From Branchiostoma floridae (taxonomy: Eukaryota > Chordata > Leptocardii > Amphioxiformes > Branchiostomatidae): a stretch of DNA of 20,826 nucleotides. The notes under the pieces were generated by a model. That model was not told where the DNA came from and ran no database searches. It was given only the letters and a program-made list of their open reading frames with translations. The DNA lies in the NCBI RefSeq assembly GCF_000003815.2, contig NC_049986.1, positions 11,090,509 to 11,111,334 of the forward strand. The letters run 5' to 3'. A program made the translations under genes and the position numbers. Of this stretch, positions 1 to 8,608 are shown piece after piece (positions within the stretch are counted from its first letter, which is position 1; each line of letters starts with the position of its first letter).

Positions 1-110
1 AAAGTGTAACTATCATAATGTTAAACTTATTAAGACAAAGACAAACTCAAAAACCTTTATGGTGAAGATTGTCAAAAGAGGTCCAAGATTATCTCACCCA
101 TATACACCTC

Positions 111-120
111 GGGGCGGGGC
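111..120. promoter_or_regulatory. GC box (Sp1-like) upstream of the tetraspanin gene
   Basis: The sequence GGGGCGGGGC is an exact consensus Sp/KLF GC box. It lies about 430 bp before the tetraspanin start codon in otherwise AT-rich DNA. Its use as a promoter element is inferred from position only; the transcription start is not known. Confidence 0.4.
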
Positions 121-250
121 ATTAACCCTTTATTATACAATAGTATACAATATACAACAGTATTAACGATACATGTAACTTTGACAACAGAGGCGATCCG
201 AGTTTACACTTTTGCCCTTTCATGTAACAGTGTTTATCGGTCGGGTCGAC

Positions 251-414
251 GGGGAATGCTCCAACAACGACGGGGGATTCTCTAACGGGGAATGCCCCAT
301 GATGATGGGGAATAGTCCAGACGGGGAATCCCCACGACGGCGGGGAATCCTCTATGACAACGGGGAATGCTCCAAAAAAATCTGACGGGGAAACGTCTTT
401 GCGGGGAAACCTCC
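251..414 (+). promoter_or_regulatory. Array of nine NF-kappaB-like GGGGAAT motifs (degenerate ~19-bp repeat)
   Basis: Nine same-orientation motifs start at 251, 273, 287, 307, 323, 342, 362, 387 and 403, most preceded by (G/A)ACGG. The copy at 323-333 is GGGGAATCCCC, whose reverse complement is GGGGATTCCCC, the classical symmetric Rel/NF-kappaB site. Other copies (GGGGATTCTC, GGGGAATGCCCC, GGGGAATCCTC) differ by one or two bases or by a one-base insertion. The array ends 140 bp before the tetraspanin start codon, so a Rel-responsive enhancer is a reasonable inference. A decayed minisatellite with no regulatory role would look the same. Confidence 0.5.
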
Positions 415-477
415 TGTTACCGAAAGTAGGCCATGTCTCAGCTGTTGTGAATATATCAATTATAATGGCGCGCACTG

Positions 478-482
478 ATTGG
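478..482 (-). promoter_or_regulatory. Inverted CCAAT box
   Basis: ATTGG on the plus strand within CTGATTGGAC is an NF-Y type CCAAT box on the minus strand, 72 bp before the tetraspanin ATG. No convincing TATA box is visible, so the promoter is probably TATA-less. Weak evidence because the motif is short. Confidence 0.35.
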
Positions 483-553
483 ACAGAAGGAAAATCGTGG
501 AGCCGGGCTCACAGCGGAAGGCCAGGACTTGTTGTTCAGGCAAGAGGGTGAAA

Positions 554-616
554 ATGGCCGAGGGATCCCGCGCTAACGTCAAGACTCAGCTCTTTGTCTT
601 CAACGTCGTGTTATGG
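554..616 (+). CDS. Tetraspanin exon 1: N-terminus and start of TM1
   Basis: Encodes 21 residues, a short Lys/Arg-containing cytoplasmic tail and the first half of TM1 (LFVFNVVLW). The ATG sits in GAAAATGGCC, a good initiation context. The donor at 617 is GTAAGT, a perfect consensus. Confidence 0.85.
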
Positions 617-3600
617 GTAAGTGTGACAGCTCACAAGGGACAGACCCAGTTGACATGACAAGGGATTCAAAAAATGCCGCCATATTGAAGGTATACGGTA
701 AGTATTAGCGGAATTTATTTGCCATGGCCATGCGCGACCGCCACGCCTTGTCATAATTATTTTGTCTCCGGAAAACCACACTCAGGAACCTAGTGAAATC
801 GTTGACTTTCTACGTGGATATAAATTATGCATGGAACGTATCAGTCTTTATGCATATGTTGGGTTCACCCGGTGTAACGTTAATTTCTTGGCTGTCAGTC
901 AGACAATGCTTTGTTGTTTTTACACCCAAACATCTGCTTGGAGATTATGATGTACCAAATTCCATCTCCAAGCAGATGTTGGACTAATGCAGCGTTTGGA
1001 AGAAGACAGCTAACGATACAGCGAGTTTTGGGTTTTTATTTTCATTACAAAACAAGTACAAGTCATGGAAATGTGAGTATTTTCATTGGGTTGATATTTA
1101 TGATAGACATAAAACTGTTATTGAAGGACAAATGGCAAAATTGGGATGGCTTCTAACACCAATCTAAAACATGGGTTCTGAAACTTAACTGCAATACATT
1201 TGTTTGGCTTCAGTGATGTTGAACATGTAGATTGAGATGTGTTTGTATATTAGATATTATAGTACATGTATGATCAAATCAAAACGCATAAAACAGACGT
1301 ATTCAACACTAGACAAAGATTAATTCATTCATTCTATCATTCATCCCTTGATTTGTTTTCCTGATGCTCAGCTGGCAGGCGGTATCCTGTTTGCAGTCGG
1401 ACTATGGCTGTTGTATGACCCTGAGATCACCAAGGTCGTGTCAGCGGAGCTGAAGCTGACCTGGTTCTACCATGCCTGTTACGCCATGGTCGTGGCGGGG
1501 GCCGTCACTCTCATCGTGGGCTGCGTGGGGTGCTATGGAGCGATGAAGGAAAGAAAGTCCTTATTAATGCTGGTACGTATTTGTATTATCAGAACGCATG
1601 TGTGGCAACATGAATTCCAGGTATCAAAGGTAAAGACCCCGAAAAAGAAAACAGACCTTGTCACAACCATTCTTTCAATTTGGATAACAATGTTCAGATG
1701 GGTTTTGTTTCTTTTGGGGTATGTCAAAGGATCAGAATGCACGTACGGCGACAGAAATTCTACGTAATTCCGGTGTGTCAAAAGTTTACCTTTGACATAC
1801 CAGAATTACGTAGAATTTCTGTCACCACACGTGCATTCTGATCTATGAGAGGGCTTATTAATAAAACTTCAATAAGCTTTTTCTCCAACATTGATCTTGC
1901 CACTTTTAGTACAGCTAGTGCTGTTTCTCCAGTTTTTTTCAGGTAGAGTTATGCTTGATGACACATTTGTCTTACTAAGTGACTTGAATCAAATACCCAT
2001 ATAACGTTAAAGGTGGTGTGTACTAGTGGGTCATTCTGCCTGAAGAAGCCTGGAGATACTAGTGAGTAATTTGACAAGTTACTTTTTCTACAGCATTGGA
2101 AGAAAAACAGATGGACTAATTTTGTCGAATGTACATGTATATGTGTTACTCTGTTCTCGTGTTTACACCAAAGTACAAATGCACATTATTTCATCTGTAG
2201 CTTGATAAACTATACTATTACTGAACTACATATTTTTGTAGATCTTCCCTTTCCCTGACATTACTGTCTATTCCTTTCCAGTTTGCTGTCCTGTTGTTTA
2301 TCCTGTTTGTTTTAAACATGGCAGCCTTTATTGTGGGCATCATGTACAGGAACAAGGTTGGTCTTCTCTACTGTCCTATTTCACACTTCACCCTCCCTCA
2401 ACTTCAGTACCAACAATTTCCAGTGTTCTCGCCAAGCCTTTTCAGCATAGCGGGCCCCTACGCTGTGATTTGAATCCCCTACACTGTGATTTTAGCTCCT
2501 ATGTTGTGATTTTGACCCCTACCAGTGTTTCAACCAGCAAAGGGGACTTTTCTATTGTTTTGTAACCAAGGTAATAAAATGTAGGTGTTATTCAACTACA
2601 TTTGGCCCTCAAAATGTAGGAAATAGTGTTTCTGAGGGTTATTGATTAAAAAAGGATTCCCACACACACACACCCTACAATGCTCACACCTGAATTCCCC
2701 TACGCTGTGAAAAAAATCTTGGTGACTGATTTCTATTAACTTTTCCACAATAGTTATAATAATAATAACATAATAGTTATAATAATAATAGTTATAATAA
2801 TAATAATAATAATATATCAGGGCTCGAAGTTAACTATGTCCCGATGTCCCGGGGCCACTAAAATTTAGGCCGGGACAACTGAAAAATCTTTTTGGGACAC
2901 TTTTGGGACAATAGGAAAATAATCAACGAATCAACATCAGAATGTCCGATCTCCCTGCGCCCCGCGGTTGTCAGGCGTGCGTACTCTGACTTACAGTTGT
3001 TGTAATACATAATTTCTGAAAATAGGGTTGGGACAGTCCATCCTCACTTCGGGACAGTTGAAATTTATTTTTGGGACAATGCTGGGACAGTAGGGAAAAA
3101 AGTTAATTTTGAGGCCTGTATATGTCTCAAATCCAGAAATTGACTACATCTGATGTTAATAGTTGGTCATAGCTCAAGTTGGTGAAAGGTAGTTAGAGAG
3201 AGATAGAAATAAGAAAGGGAAGTGATCACGCCACCTATGTTGGTTTATGTTGTATTTAGTTAGACTGACACCCTTATCTTAAGTTGGTTCAGTCCGACCA
3301 CCGACTCATATAAGTCAGCCATGTTGGAATAAAGTCTCTTCAAGTTAGTTGCACTTATGTCACCCACGAGACGTTCCTTTTTCAGTCCTTCTACTAAACT
3401 GGCGATCAATTATGTATCGTTTGTTCAAAACAAGATTCAAATTTGTTATTACAATGTATTTTTATGTAATTTTTTCTTATAGATAAATAGAAATGTTTTT
3501 TCTTCCAGGCATACTTGTACACATATGACTCCTTTGCAGATGCTCTCCCCAGGGGTTATATTGAAGAACAAGACTATGAATTCAAGGAAGCTGTCAAGAA

Positions 3601-5832
3601 AATTGAGAGCAAGGTACATTGTTTGCAACATGAATCATACTCTTCAGTTTCAAATACTTTAGGCTATCCATTTAAGATATTGCATGCTTTAATTCACAGT
3701 GACTGTCTGTACCTTTTATAACTGTAGAACAGTTGTCAATTTATATAAGATATGAGACAATGTAGTATGGTAATACATGTAGTTGGATAAGCTAAATTAA
3801 TTCAATATAGTGAATCCTTTACATTTTTATTGTCCTCATATCAGATTCTGTTGAAAGTAAACTCACTAGTACTGTACATTGGAGAAACATCAATGGTGTA
3901 TTGTTTTCCTTCATTTGCATGTTGTCCATACTCCTTTGCTTTCTTTATGACTATTTGATATGCCAGGTTAAAATCTTGATAATTTTCTGCACAGTTCTCG
4001 TGCTGCGGACTGAGAGACCTGAACCAGCATGGCGTGCCGTGCCTACAGGACACGTGTTTGTGTGACCCCAACGTTGGCGTGGACTGTAAGGATTACAGTG
4101 TGTTTGGTAGTTCCTGCACGGTGTATGCAGAGGTAGGGAACAATCTGCATGAGGATAATACGCTTTTCTCATGCGGCGGCCATGATAGATCGAAGATGAG
4201 GTCAATGAGGCAAACAGACAAAACTTTTTTTCTAAAATCAGCTCCCATTTAGCTTTCCCCTAAATCACACAACTTTTCACAAGATCAAATAATGAATATT
4301 ACATGTATAAGTGGTGTTATGCACCAGAAGATGTAGGACATGATGACATAATAATGCAAATATTTGACAGACATGCAGCCATTCTCTTATTGGTTGATTT
4401 TCTAATTTCCATGCTATCATTAACTGCTACTTATGATGGACAGTCTTTTGTTTGCCTCCTTGAACTCGTTTTAGATCTATCATGGCCGCCGCGTGAGAAA
4501 GGTGTACACTTGCTTAATCATAGGTTAAGCTCACTTGCCTCTAAACACTATATAACATTTGTTTGATAAAGAGACAGACTGCGTCTCAAAAGCTTCCCAA
4601 GCTACGAACTGTAGTTGTGTGTATGTTTGTTTAAGATTTTGTGTTCTTTTGTTGTGTTGATGGACATTACTCAGGAATATGTCACTAAAACATACATGTA
4701 TGTTGTGCAAATGTACATTCTGTTATATGCCAGCATATATGTTGTGTGAATGCCACTAAGACCTATATTCCACTAAGATGTACCTTTGTATGTACATGCA
4801 TGTGGTGTGAATGTACACTTGCAAGCTTGTTTATATGCAAATAAATTTTGTTTTGCACAACACTTGCTGTTTCGTAGTTTCGTAGGTAGGATGCTGTGCT
4901 ACCTGAGTCTGAAACTAGGTTGAACCAACCAAATGAAATGTGGTGGCATGGCGCAACTGGGCAGTAGTTGGGTAGGGTATTTTGAACCTTGGGTGGTGTT
5001 ATTTGAGGTAAAATTTCTTGTCCAGATTAATAGCCATGGTATAACAGGTTTACTCACAGGCAGCCACATGATTTTGATAGATGTGTTTTATTTTGCACCC
5101 TAACTCTGATGCCTTCTGTGTGTTTTACAGCCCTGCTTGTATAAAGTGTCATCGTTCCTCAGGCAGAAGATGATAGCAGTGATAGTTATGCCGTTGATTG
5201 TTGCCTTAATACAGGTGAGTACTCAAGCCAAGGTGGCTTGTTTACATACAGTGTACAAGAACAGTAGTATTATCTTTTTTATCATTCCTCTATTTTGATC
5301 TGCTATCTTGCTCCATGTTGCCTTTGCTGACAAAAATTGTTACAATTTATTTATTTTAAGACTTTTCAATTGTTTTATGTCATGTCAGAATTTGTGATAA
5401 CTGTCAAATTGTTCTCATATCTCAGTTCCATGACTTCATACCTTTTCCAAATGATGTTAACCTTTTTCTTGACCTTTGTTTCATGATGCCTAACCACCTA
5501 CCAAATATAATCATCCATCCATACAATTAACAAACCCACACTCATAAGGCAATAATGGCTTGACGACACTTTGATCAAGTCCCATTTAACCAAGGATATT
5601 TTCCTTTTCTACATGTATGTTTTACTTGGACAATTCATAAACTGCATCACAAGAATTTCCTATATTGTTTCTGTTGATTCCATTTCACAAATACCTATCT
5701 TGTATTATTAGAATCCATCAATCTAATCTAATGATGATTTATTCTAATTGATTGTCATCTGTGCTTTCCCAGCTGTGTGGCATCTGTTTTGTCTGGAGGA
5801 CACAGAGAAACGTTGGTGAGGATGTTGCCTAG
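554..5832 (+). CDS. Tetraspanin, complete 7-exon gene (CD9/CD151-like architecture)
   Basis: Joined coding exons are 554-616, 1372-1572, 2282-2356, 3509-3613, 3995-4132, 5131-5214 and 5773-5832. They give 241 residues with every junction in phase 0 and GT-AG splice sites. Four transmembrane segments are visible at about 12-38, 53-77, 89-109 and 208-230. TM1 carries the usual polar Asn (VFNVVLW), TM2 ends in GCVGCYGAMKE, the family signature, and the large extracellular loop (about 111-206) has the diagnostic CCG at 151-153. That loop is short and holds eight cysteines (151, 152, 164, 169, 171, 179, 189, 196). Tetraspanins are cell-surface organisers that recruit partner proteins into membrane microdomains; juxtamembrane cysteines (for example 224 and 227) are possible palmitoylation sites. 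Start chosen because MAEGSRANVKTQLFVFN matches the usual short cytoplasmic N-terminus. Family certain; paralogue not identifiable by eye. Confidence 0.93.
617..1371 (+). other. Tetraspanin intron 1, with an inverted repeat
   Basis: 755 bp of AT-rich intron. Short open frames here have no recognisable protein. It contains a GCCGCCATATT element near 677 resembling an inverted YY1 site, and the perfect stem at 929-980 described separately. Nothing else supported. Confidence 0.75.
929..980. repeat. Perfect 17-bp inverted repeat with 18-nt loop
   Basis: The arm AACATCTGCTTGGAGAT at 929-945 is exactly complementary to 964-980, with an 18-nt loop between. In intron 1 RNA this would form a stable stem. 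It is shorter than a typical microRNA precursor and could be the remnant of a palindromic transposon. Confidence 0.7.
1372..1572 (+). CDS. Tetraspanin exon 2: rest of TM1, small loop, TM2
   Basis: Encodes 67 residues beginning LAGGILFAVGLWLLYD, which completes TM1, then a small extracellular loop (PEITKVVSAELKLT) and TM2 with the terminal GCVGCYG signature and a cytoplasmic KERK turn. Acceptor TGCTCAG at 1365-1371, donor GTACGT at 1573. Confidence 0.93.
1573..2281 (+). other. Tetraspanin intron 2
   Basis: 709 bp. Apart from the long hairpin at 1730-1843 it holds AT-rich unique-looking sequence and short homopolymer runs. An open frame runs on from exon 2 to 1767 and is simply intron read-through. 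On the minus strand an 82-aa frame overlaps the hairpin and has no support. Confidence 0.7.
1730..1843. repeat. Long intronic hairpin, 53-bp arms
   Basis: Arms 1730-1782 and 1791-1843 are complementary at 48 of 53 positions around an 8-nt loop (AGTTTACC). The hairpin lies in intron 2 of the tetraspanin on the coding strand. The size suits a folded MITE or a primary small-RNA hairpin. TATGTCAAAGG recurs just outside the left arm (1720-1730) and in inverted form at the loop edge, suggesting a more complex insertion. Confidence 0.8.
2282..2356 (+). CDS. Tetraspanin exon 3: TM3
   Basis: Encodes 25 residues covering TM3 (FAVLLFILFVLNMAAFIVGI) and a basic MYRNK edge. An Asn takes the place where many tetraspanins have an acidic or polar residue. 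Acceptor TTCCTTTCCAG; the donor GTTGGT is weak. Too short to stand out as an open frame, but frame and hydropathy fit exactly. Confidence 0.88.
2420..2728. repeat. Possible interspersed element with CCCCTACGCTGTGATTT repeats
   Basis: Three tandem variants of (C)CCTACGCTGTGATTT at 2455-2516 and a fourth at about 2697-2710 lie between CAGTGTTCTCGCCAAG on the left and CTTGGTGACTG on the right, which are partly complementary. ATTTC flanks both ends. This suggests a small non-autonomous DNA element, but end matching is imperfect and boundaries are tentative. Confidence 0.35.
2749..2816. repeat. AAT/ATA-rich microsatellite
   Basis: Runs of (AATA)n/(AAT)n with interspersed GTTATAATAATAATA units. 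Simple sequence in intron 3 and directly adjacent to the hAT-like element, so it blurs any target duplication there. Confidence 0.85.
2818..3118. mobile_element. Non-autonomous hAT-like element (~300 bp)
   Basis: The left end CAGGGCTCGAAGTTAAC and the right end GTTAATTTTGAGGCCTG are imperfect inverted repeats of 17 bp. The CAGGGCTCGAA...TTAA type of end is typical of hAT families in marine animals. The interior has four TTGGGACA/CGGGACA repeats facing each end. TATAT occurs at both flanks but in AT-rich sequence, so an 8-bp target duplication cannot be confirmed. No transposase frame. Confidence 0.55.
3509..3613 (+). CDS. Tetraspanin exon 4: first part of large extracellular loop
   Basis: Encodes 35 residues of the constant region of the large loop, predicted helices A and B, ending EAVKKIESK just before the CCG exon. 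Acceptor TTTTTTCTTCCAG, donor GTACAT. Confidence 0.85.
3614..3994 (+). other. Tetraspanin intron 4
   Basis: 381 bp of AT-rich intron with no repeat or RNA structure that I could support. Frames read across it on the minus strand are shadows. Confidence 0.7.
3995..4132 (+). CDS. Tetraspanin exon 5: CCG motif and variable region of the large loop
   Basis: Encodes 46 residues opening FSCCGLRDL and carrying seven of the eight loop cysteines. The CxxxxCxC spacing (PCLQDTCLC) is unusual and there is no PxSC motif; SSC at 187-189 stands near its place. Acceptor TTTTCTGCACAG, donor GTAGGG. Confidence 0.93.
4163..4501. mobile_element. MITE with ~55-bp terminal inverted repeats in intron 5
   Basis: The left end begins CTTTTCTCATGCGGCGGCC and continues ATGATAGATC...TGAGG...CAAACAGAC. 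The right end at about 4446-4501 is its reverse complement with a few changes (GATCTATCATGGCCGCCGCG). The interior (about 4220-4445) is AT-rich with no coding potential. The element starts only 30 bp after exon 5, so it is part of every primary transcript of the tetraspanin. No clear target duplication seen. Confidence 0.75.
4502..5130 (+). other. Rest of tetraspanin intron 5
   Basis: About 630 bp. Between 4690 and 4825 are several diverged copies of a motif close to TACATGTATGTTGTGTGAATGT, a short loosely tandem repeat. The remainder has no supported feature. Confidence 0.55.
5131..5214 (+). CDS. Tetraspanin exon 6: last loop cysteine and most of TM4
   Basis: Encodes 28 residues starting PCLYKVSSFLRQK, with the final disulphide cysteine, then TM4 (MIAVIVMPLIVALIQ). 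Acceptor TGTTTTACAG, donor GTGAGT. Confidence 0.9.
5215..5772 (+). other. Tetraspanin intron 6
   Basis: 558 bp, AT-rich, with pyrimidine-rich stretches before the acceptor. I see no repeat, gene or RNA structure in it. Confidence 0.7.
5773..5832 (+). CDS. Tetraspanin exon 7: end of TM4, cytoplasmic tail, stop
   Basis: Encodes LCGICFVWRTQRNVGEDVA then TAG at 5830-5832. The two cysteines next to the membrane are typical palmitoylation positions. The tail ends in EDVA, with no tyrosine sorting motif. Acceptor GTGCTTTCCCAG. Confidence 0.9.
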   Translation: MCGICFVWRTQRNVGEDVA

Positions 5833-6405
5833 TGTAGGCAGTGCCGCGCCAGTGTATGAAAACTCGGGATTCATCCACCACTATCTAACTCTACTATTTA
5901 CCTCTAAGGAATCATTTAATCTACCATATACTAGACTCAGGAGTTTTTAGAATTTTATACTTTTATTGAATGTTAGAAAAGAGAGCTTAATGCATAGCAG
6001 TCAGTTTTAGTACTTCCTGAGTGACTATCATTGTTGATGTACACGTGTGTAATGTAAAATATGAAGTTAGCATGTTTGATAATACTAATAGCAGCATGTT
6101 AACATGTAGTACAGGTTCATGTGTTAACAAAAACATCTTCAGTCAGTAGAGTCAAGTGCTTTAATTTGTGTATCAATGTTTATGTACACATGTAATATAA
6201 CATTTGGTTAACTGTATTAGCTATAGGCATACCCTTAGTACATTAGCTGTTTACAAAAACATGTTCAGTCAGGAAATGTTTCCCCGTCTAGTTGAAATCA
6301 TGTGACTGATTCCAATATCTCTGATTTATATATTTGCATCATGGACGTACATGGATGTATGGTACATGTACCTGTATTGGGTTTTGAAATAAAAGTTTTC
6401 TTTAG
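5833..6405 (+). other. Tetraspanin 3' untranslated region
   Basis: About 570 bp from the stop codon to a canonical AATAAA at 6388-6393 followed by a T-rich stretch. AT-rich with several ACATGTA palindromes. The 3' end is inferred from the signal alone. Confidence 0.55.
6388..6393 (+). terminator. Polyadenylation signal AATAAA of the tetraspanin gene
   Basis: Canonical hexamer, first clear one downstream of the stop codon at 5832, followed by AGTTTTCTTT. Cleavage would be expected about 10-30 nt later. Confidence 0.5.
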
Positions 6406-6581
6406 AAGTTACTTTCTCATCTGATGATTTGTTGAGATGACCCAGTCTGTAATTCTAGTAAACTGCGTACTTTGTAAAATACATGGTTTTGTCCACTTTT
6501 ATCTTAACTTTCAGGTAAGATGTCAGAGTTCTACAATCTTCAGGTGAATACACAAGCTCGTTGATGAAATGTTACACTATT

Positions 6582-7476
6582 ATGTAACATCCATTGGCAT
6601 AATACCGGTCGGTTTACTGCAATTTCTCAAGCAATGCTAATTTGGCAAATGATCAACGCATCATTTTCTCCAGTTACATGTTGCTGTTACAGCTTACCTT
6701 TGCCACTTCTTCTGTGTAAATTATATTGTCTCTCTGGTCCTGCTAAAAACATAATATCGTAATTGGAACACACCGCGGAATTGCACGGAGAACGGGCGCG
6801 TGGTTGGAAGGGGGTGCACTATACCGGCCGAACGAAACACGGCACAATTAACTGCCGCTATGTACCTTTATGCATCCTCTGTTGTTCCTTTCTTTCCTGT
6901 TAGTAGTTGCACAAAACAAAAATCTGCATGAGCATACAAAAAGTCATGAGAAAATGGGCGTATACTGACAAGAATTTTCATTTAATTTTGGTCCGTCAAA
7001 ACCGCTATGACGTAAAACTTTACTGCTGGCCGTAGCATTAAAAATGGCGGGAAAATGGCGGCGTACGTTCAATTTGACCCATTCAGCCGTAGATCCCGGC
7101 GATAATGCAACGGTTCCTCACACTTTTACACGAGTTGTAGGCCACCAAAAGAAATTCAAGATTGCTGTTGAATCATGCTCGTCTTGTGACGTGAGCACAT
7201 GTGATTATTATCTACAAATCTGGCGATGAACGTGACAGTGTGTTTGTCCCACGACGAGCTCGCCTGCCCCGAAAATGACCTGAAAACTTTTGGCCTTGTT
7301 GTCTTCGAATGCATTGTTATCGATGCTTTGTAAATTATGTATTGGACACCTAGATGTCTGAAGTGTGCATACCTCAGAAATAACTATTGTTGCATGTGTA
7401 GATCTCTTTAAGTTCCACTATTTTTAATCGACCGGTATAAGGCTTATGACCGGTATTATGCCAATGCATGTTACAT
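6582..7476. mobile_element. Element A1: 895-bp non-autonomous inverted-terminal-repeat transposon
   Basis: Ends are ATGTAACATCCATTGGCATA... and its reverse complement ending ...GATGTTACAT, matching at 28 of 30 positions. The whole element recurs in reverse orientation, interrupted, at 8761-12002. Two ATGGCGG motifs (7044-7064) resemble YY1 sites. The 61-aa frame at 7044 is not conserved as a frame in the second copy and is not called as a gene. No transposase; superfamily undetermined because flanking duplications are not evident. Confidence 0.8.
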
Positions 7477-8319
7477 GTATTTTGATTTGAGCCAGTTTGG
7501 CTGTGTTAATAAACACGTAGAACAGGTAACTTTGTGTAATACATGCACATGTAGAACATGTTTGTGTATTCCTCCGAGGACCCAATAATTTTCCAAATGA
7601 AAGTTAGGTAACGTTAGATAACGTTATAACAGTTATAACGTTATATAAGTTTGTCCAGCTCCTTTGTTGACGCACAATGTCAGTAATAAATTGGGCATGC
7701 TTTGCTGTGAATATATTCCACATACGTAGGTACTTGTATTGACTTGTATTGGCCTCGTCACGCCAAAATGGGAAGCCATTTTGCCGTCAACATGTCCGTT
7801 ATTAATGTAATAGTATGGCAATTATGCTGGCTTTGTTTTAACAATGTTGGATCTATAGTATTCCCTTGCTGATATGCAGACGTCTCGCCATTTGACCCTC
7901 AGGATGTTGAATTTACGCGTATGGTGATTGGCAGCGCGGGTTGCCAACGTATAAAACTAATAACATGTATATACGTAACGTTAACTTGATGTGCGTGTTG
8001 GGTGTTTTTTGCGGCGTTCCCGAGATTGAGGGAAACGGGTTAAAAATTGCTTTAAGCGCCTTCTTCAGTTGAGTCGGTCAGTCGCAAGGTACCCTTTTCC
8101 ACTGGAAACAAATTCTCTGCATAAGCACTCAATGCCCTTTTTCTGAGAAAAAAGCCCCAAAACAAGAACCGGACCTAATAAGAGTTATCACGCGATCTTT
8201 GTTTTGGCTCGCGCAGGTGACTGCGCACTTGCAGTCTTCATTTTCTGCTACACTATCTTCAGACCGCTCAGCGAGTAAACAGTTTTTGCTGCTTTATTCG
8301 ACATCATCAGGCGTACAAC
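7477..8319 (+). promoter_or_regulatory. Upstream region of the repeat-membrane-protein gene
   Basis: About 840 bp between element A1 and the start codon at 8320. It includes a perfect palindrome at 7618-7644, a TATAAAA at about 7950 (GCCAACGTATAAAACT) and a more GC-rich section from 8000 onward. Which stretch is promoter and which is 5' untranslated leader cannot be decided from sequence. Confidence 0.4.
7618..7644. repeat. Perfect 13-bp palindrome, 1-nt spacer
   Basis: ATAACGTTATAAC at 7618-7630, A at 7631, then its exact reverse complement at 7632-7644. It sits among other TAACGTTA motifs (7608, 7976). A binding site for a dimer or a transposon relic are both possible. Confidence 0.75.
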
Positions 8320-8608
8320 ATGGCAAGACCATTTAACCCCAGGGTTCCGAATCAGAGAGAGGCTGTCGGGTTCGCCGGTAGCTGGTGGTGGCGTGTTGTG
8401 GCTGGCGTGTTGTTATTCCTTGTTACAATCTTGTGTGTCGTTTACCTGCTCGACCAAAATGGCCGCCTGTTATCAAACTCAGTTGGTTGTAACATGACTC
8501 TGAAGAATGCGTCATCAGGTGGAGAATCCCCGGACAAAGCTGGTACCATGGGTACGGGTGGAACCTCTTACCTTGTCCAGGAGCGCCACTGGGCTGTCTT
8601 GTATAAAG
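8320..8608 (+). CDS. Exon 1: N-terminus and signal-anchor segment
   Basis: Encodes 96 residues plus one base of the next codon. The hydrophobic run after SWWWR (VVAGVLLFLVTILCVVYLL) looks like a type II signal anchor with positive residues before it and two glycosylation sequons (NMT, NAS) after it. The donor is AAAG/GTATGG at 8608/8609. Frame read-through continues to 8637. Confidence 0.75.

Larger units (their letters stand above)
2357..3508 (+). other. Tetraspanin intron 3, rich in repeats
   Basis: 1152 bp, the longest intron of the gene. It holds degenerate CCCCTACGCTGTGATTT repeats (2455-2520, again near 2697), an AAT/ATA-rich microsatellite (2749-2816) and a probable hAT-like insertion (2818-3118). 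Beyond that, 3119-3508 has a TATA-like ATATAAG (3308) and an AATAAA (3328-3333) close together, a spacing seen in LTRs, but no LTR ends were found. Confidence 0.65.

Noticed and set aside
122-475. 117-aa minus-strand frame over the GGGGAAT array
   Set aside because: The GAFPV-type repeats in it are a by-product of the repeated DNA motif; no domain, and it covers the tetraspanin promoter.
1533-1781. Minus-strand 82-aa frame
   Set aside because: Antisense to exon 2 and the intron 2 hairpin; no recognisable protein.
3145-3400. Solo LTR in intron 3
   Set aside because: TATA-like and AATAAA motifs are close together, but no TG...CA ends, inverted ends or target duplication could be found.
4303-4566. 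87-aa plus-strand frame in intron 5
   Set aside because: Spans the right end of the MITE and the intron; no homology recognised.
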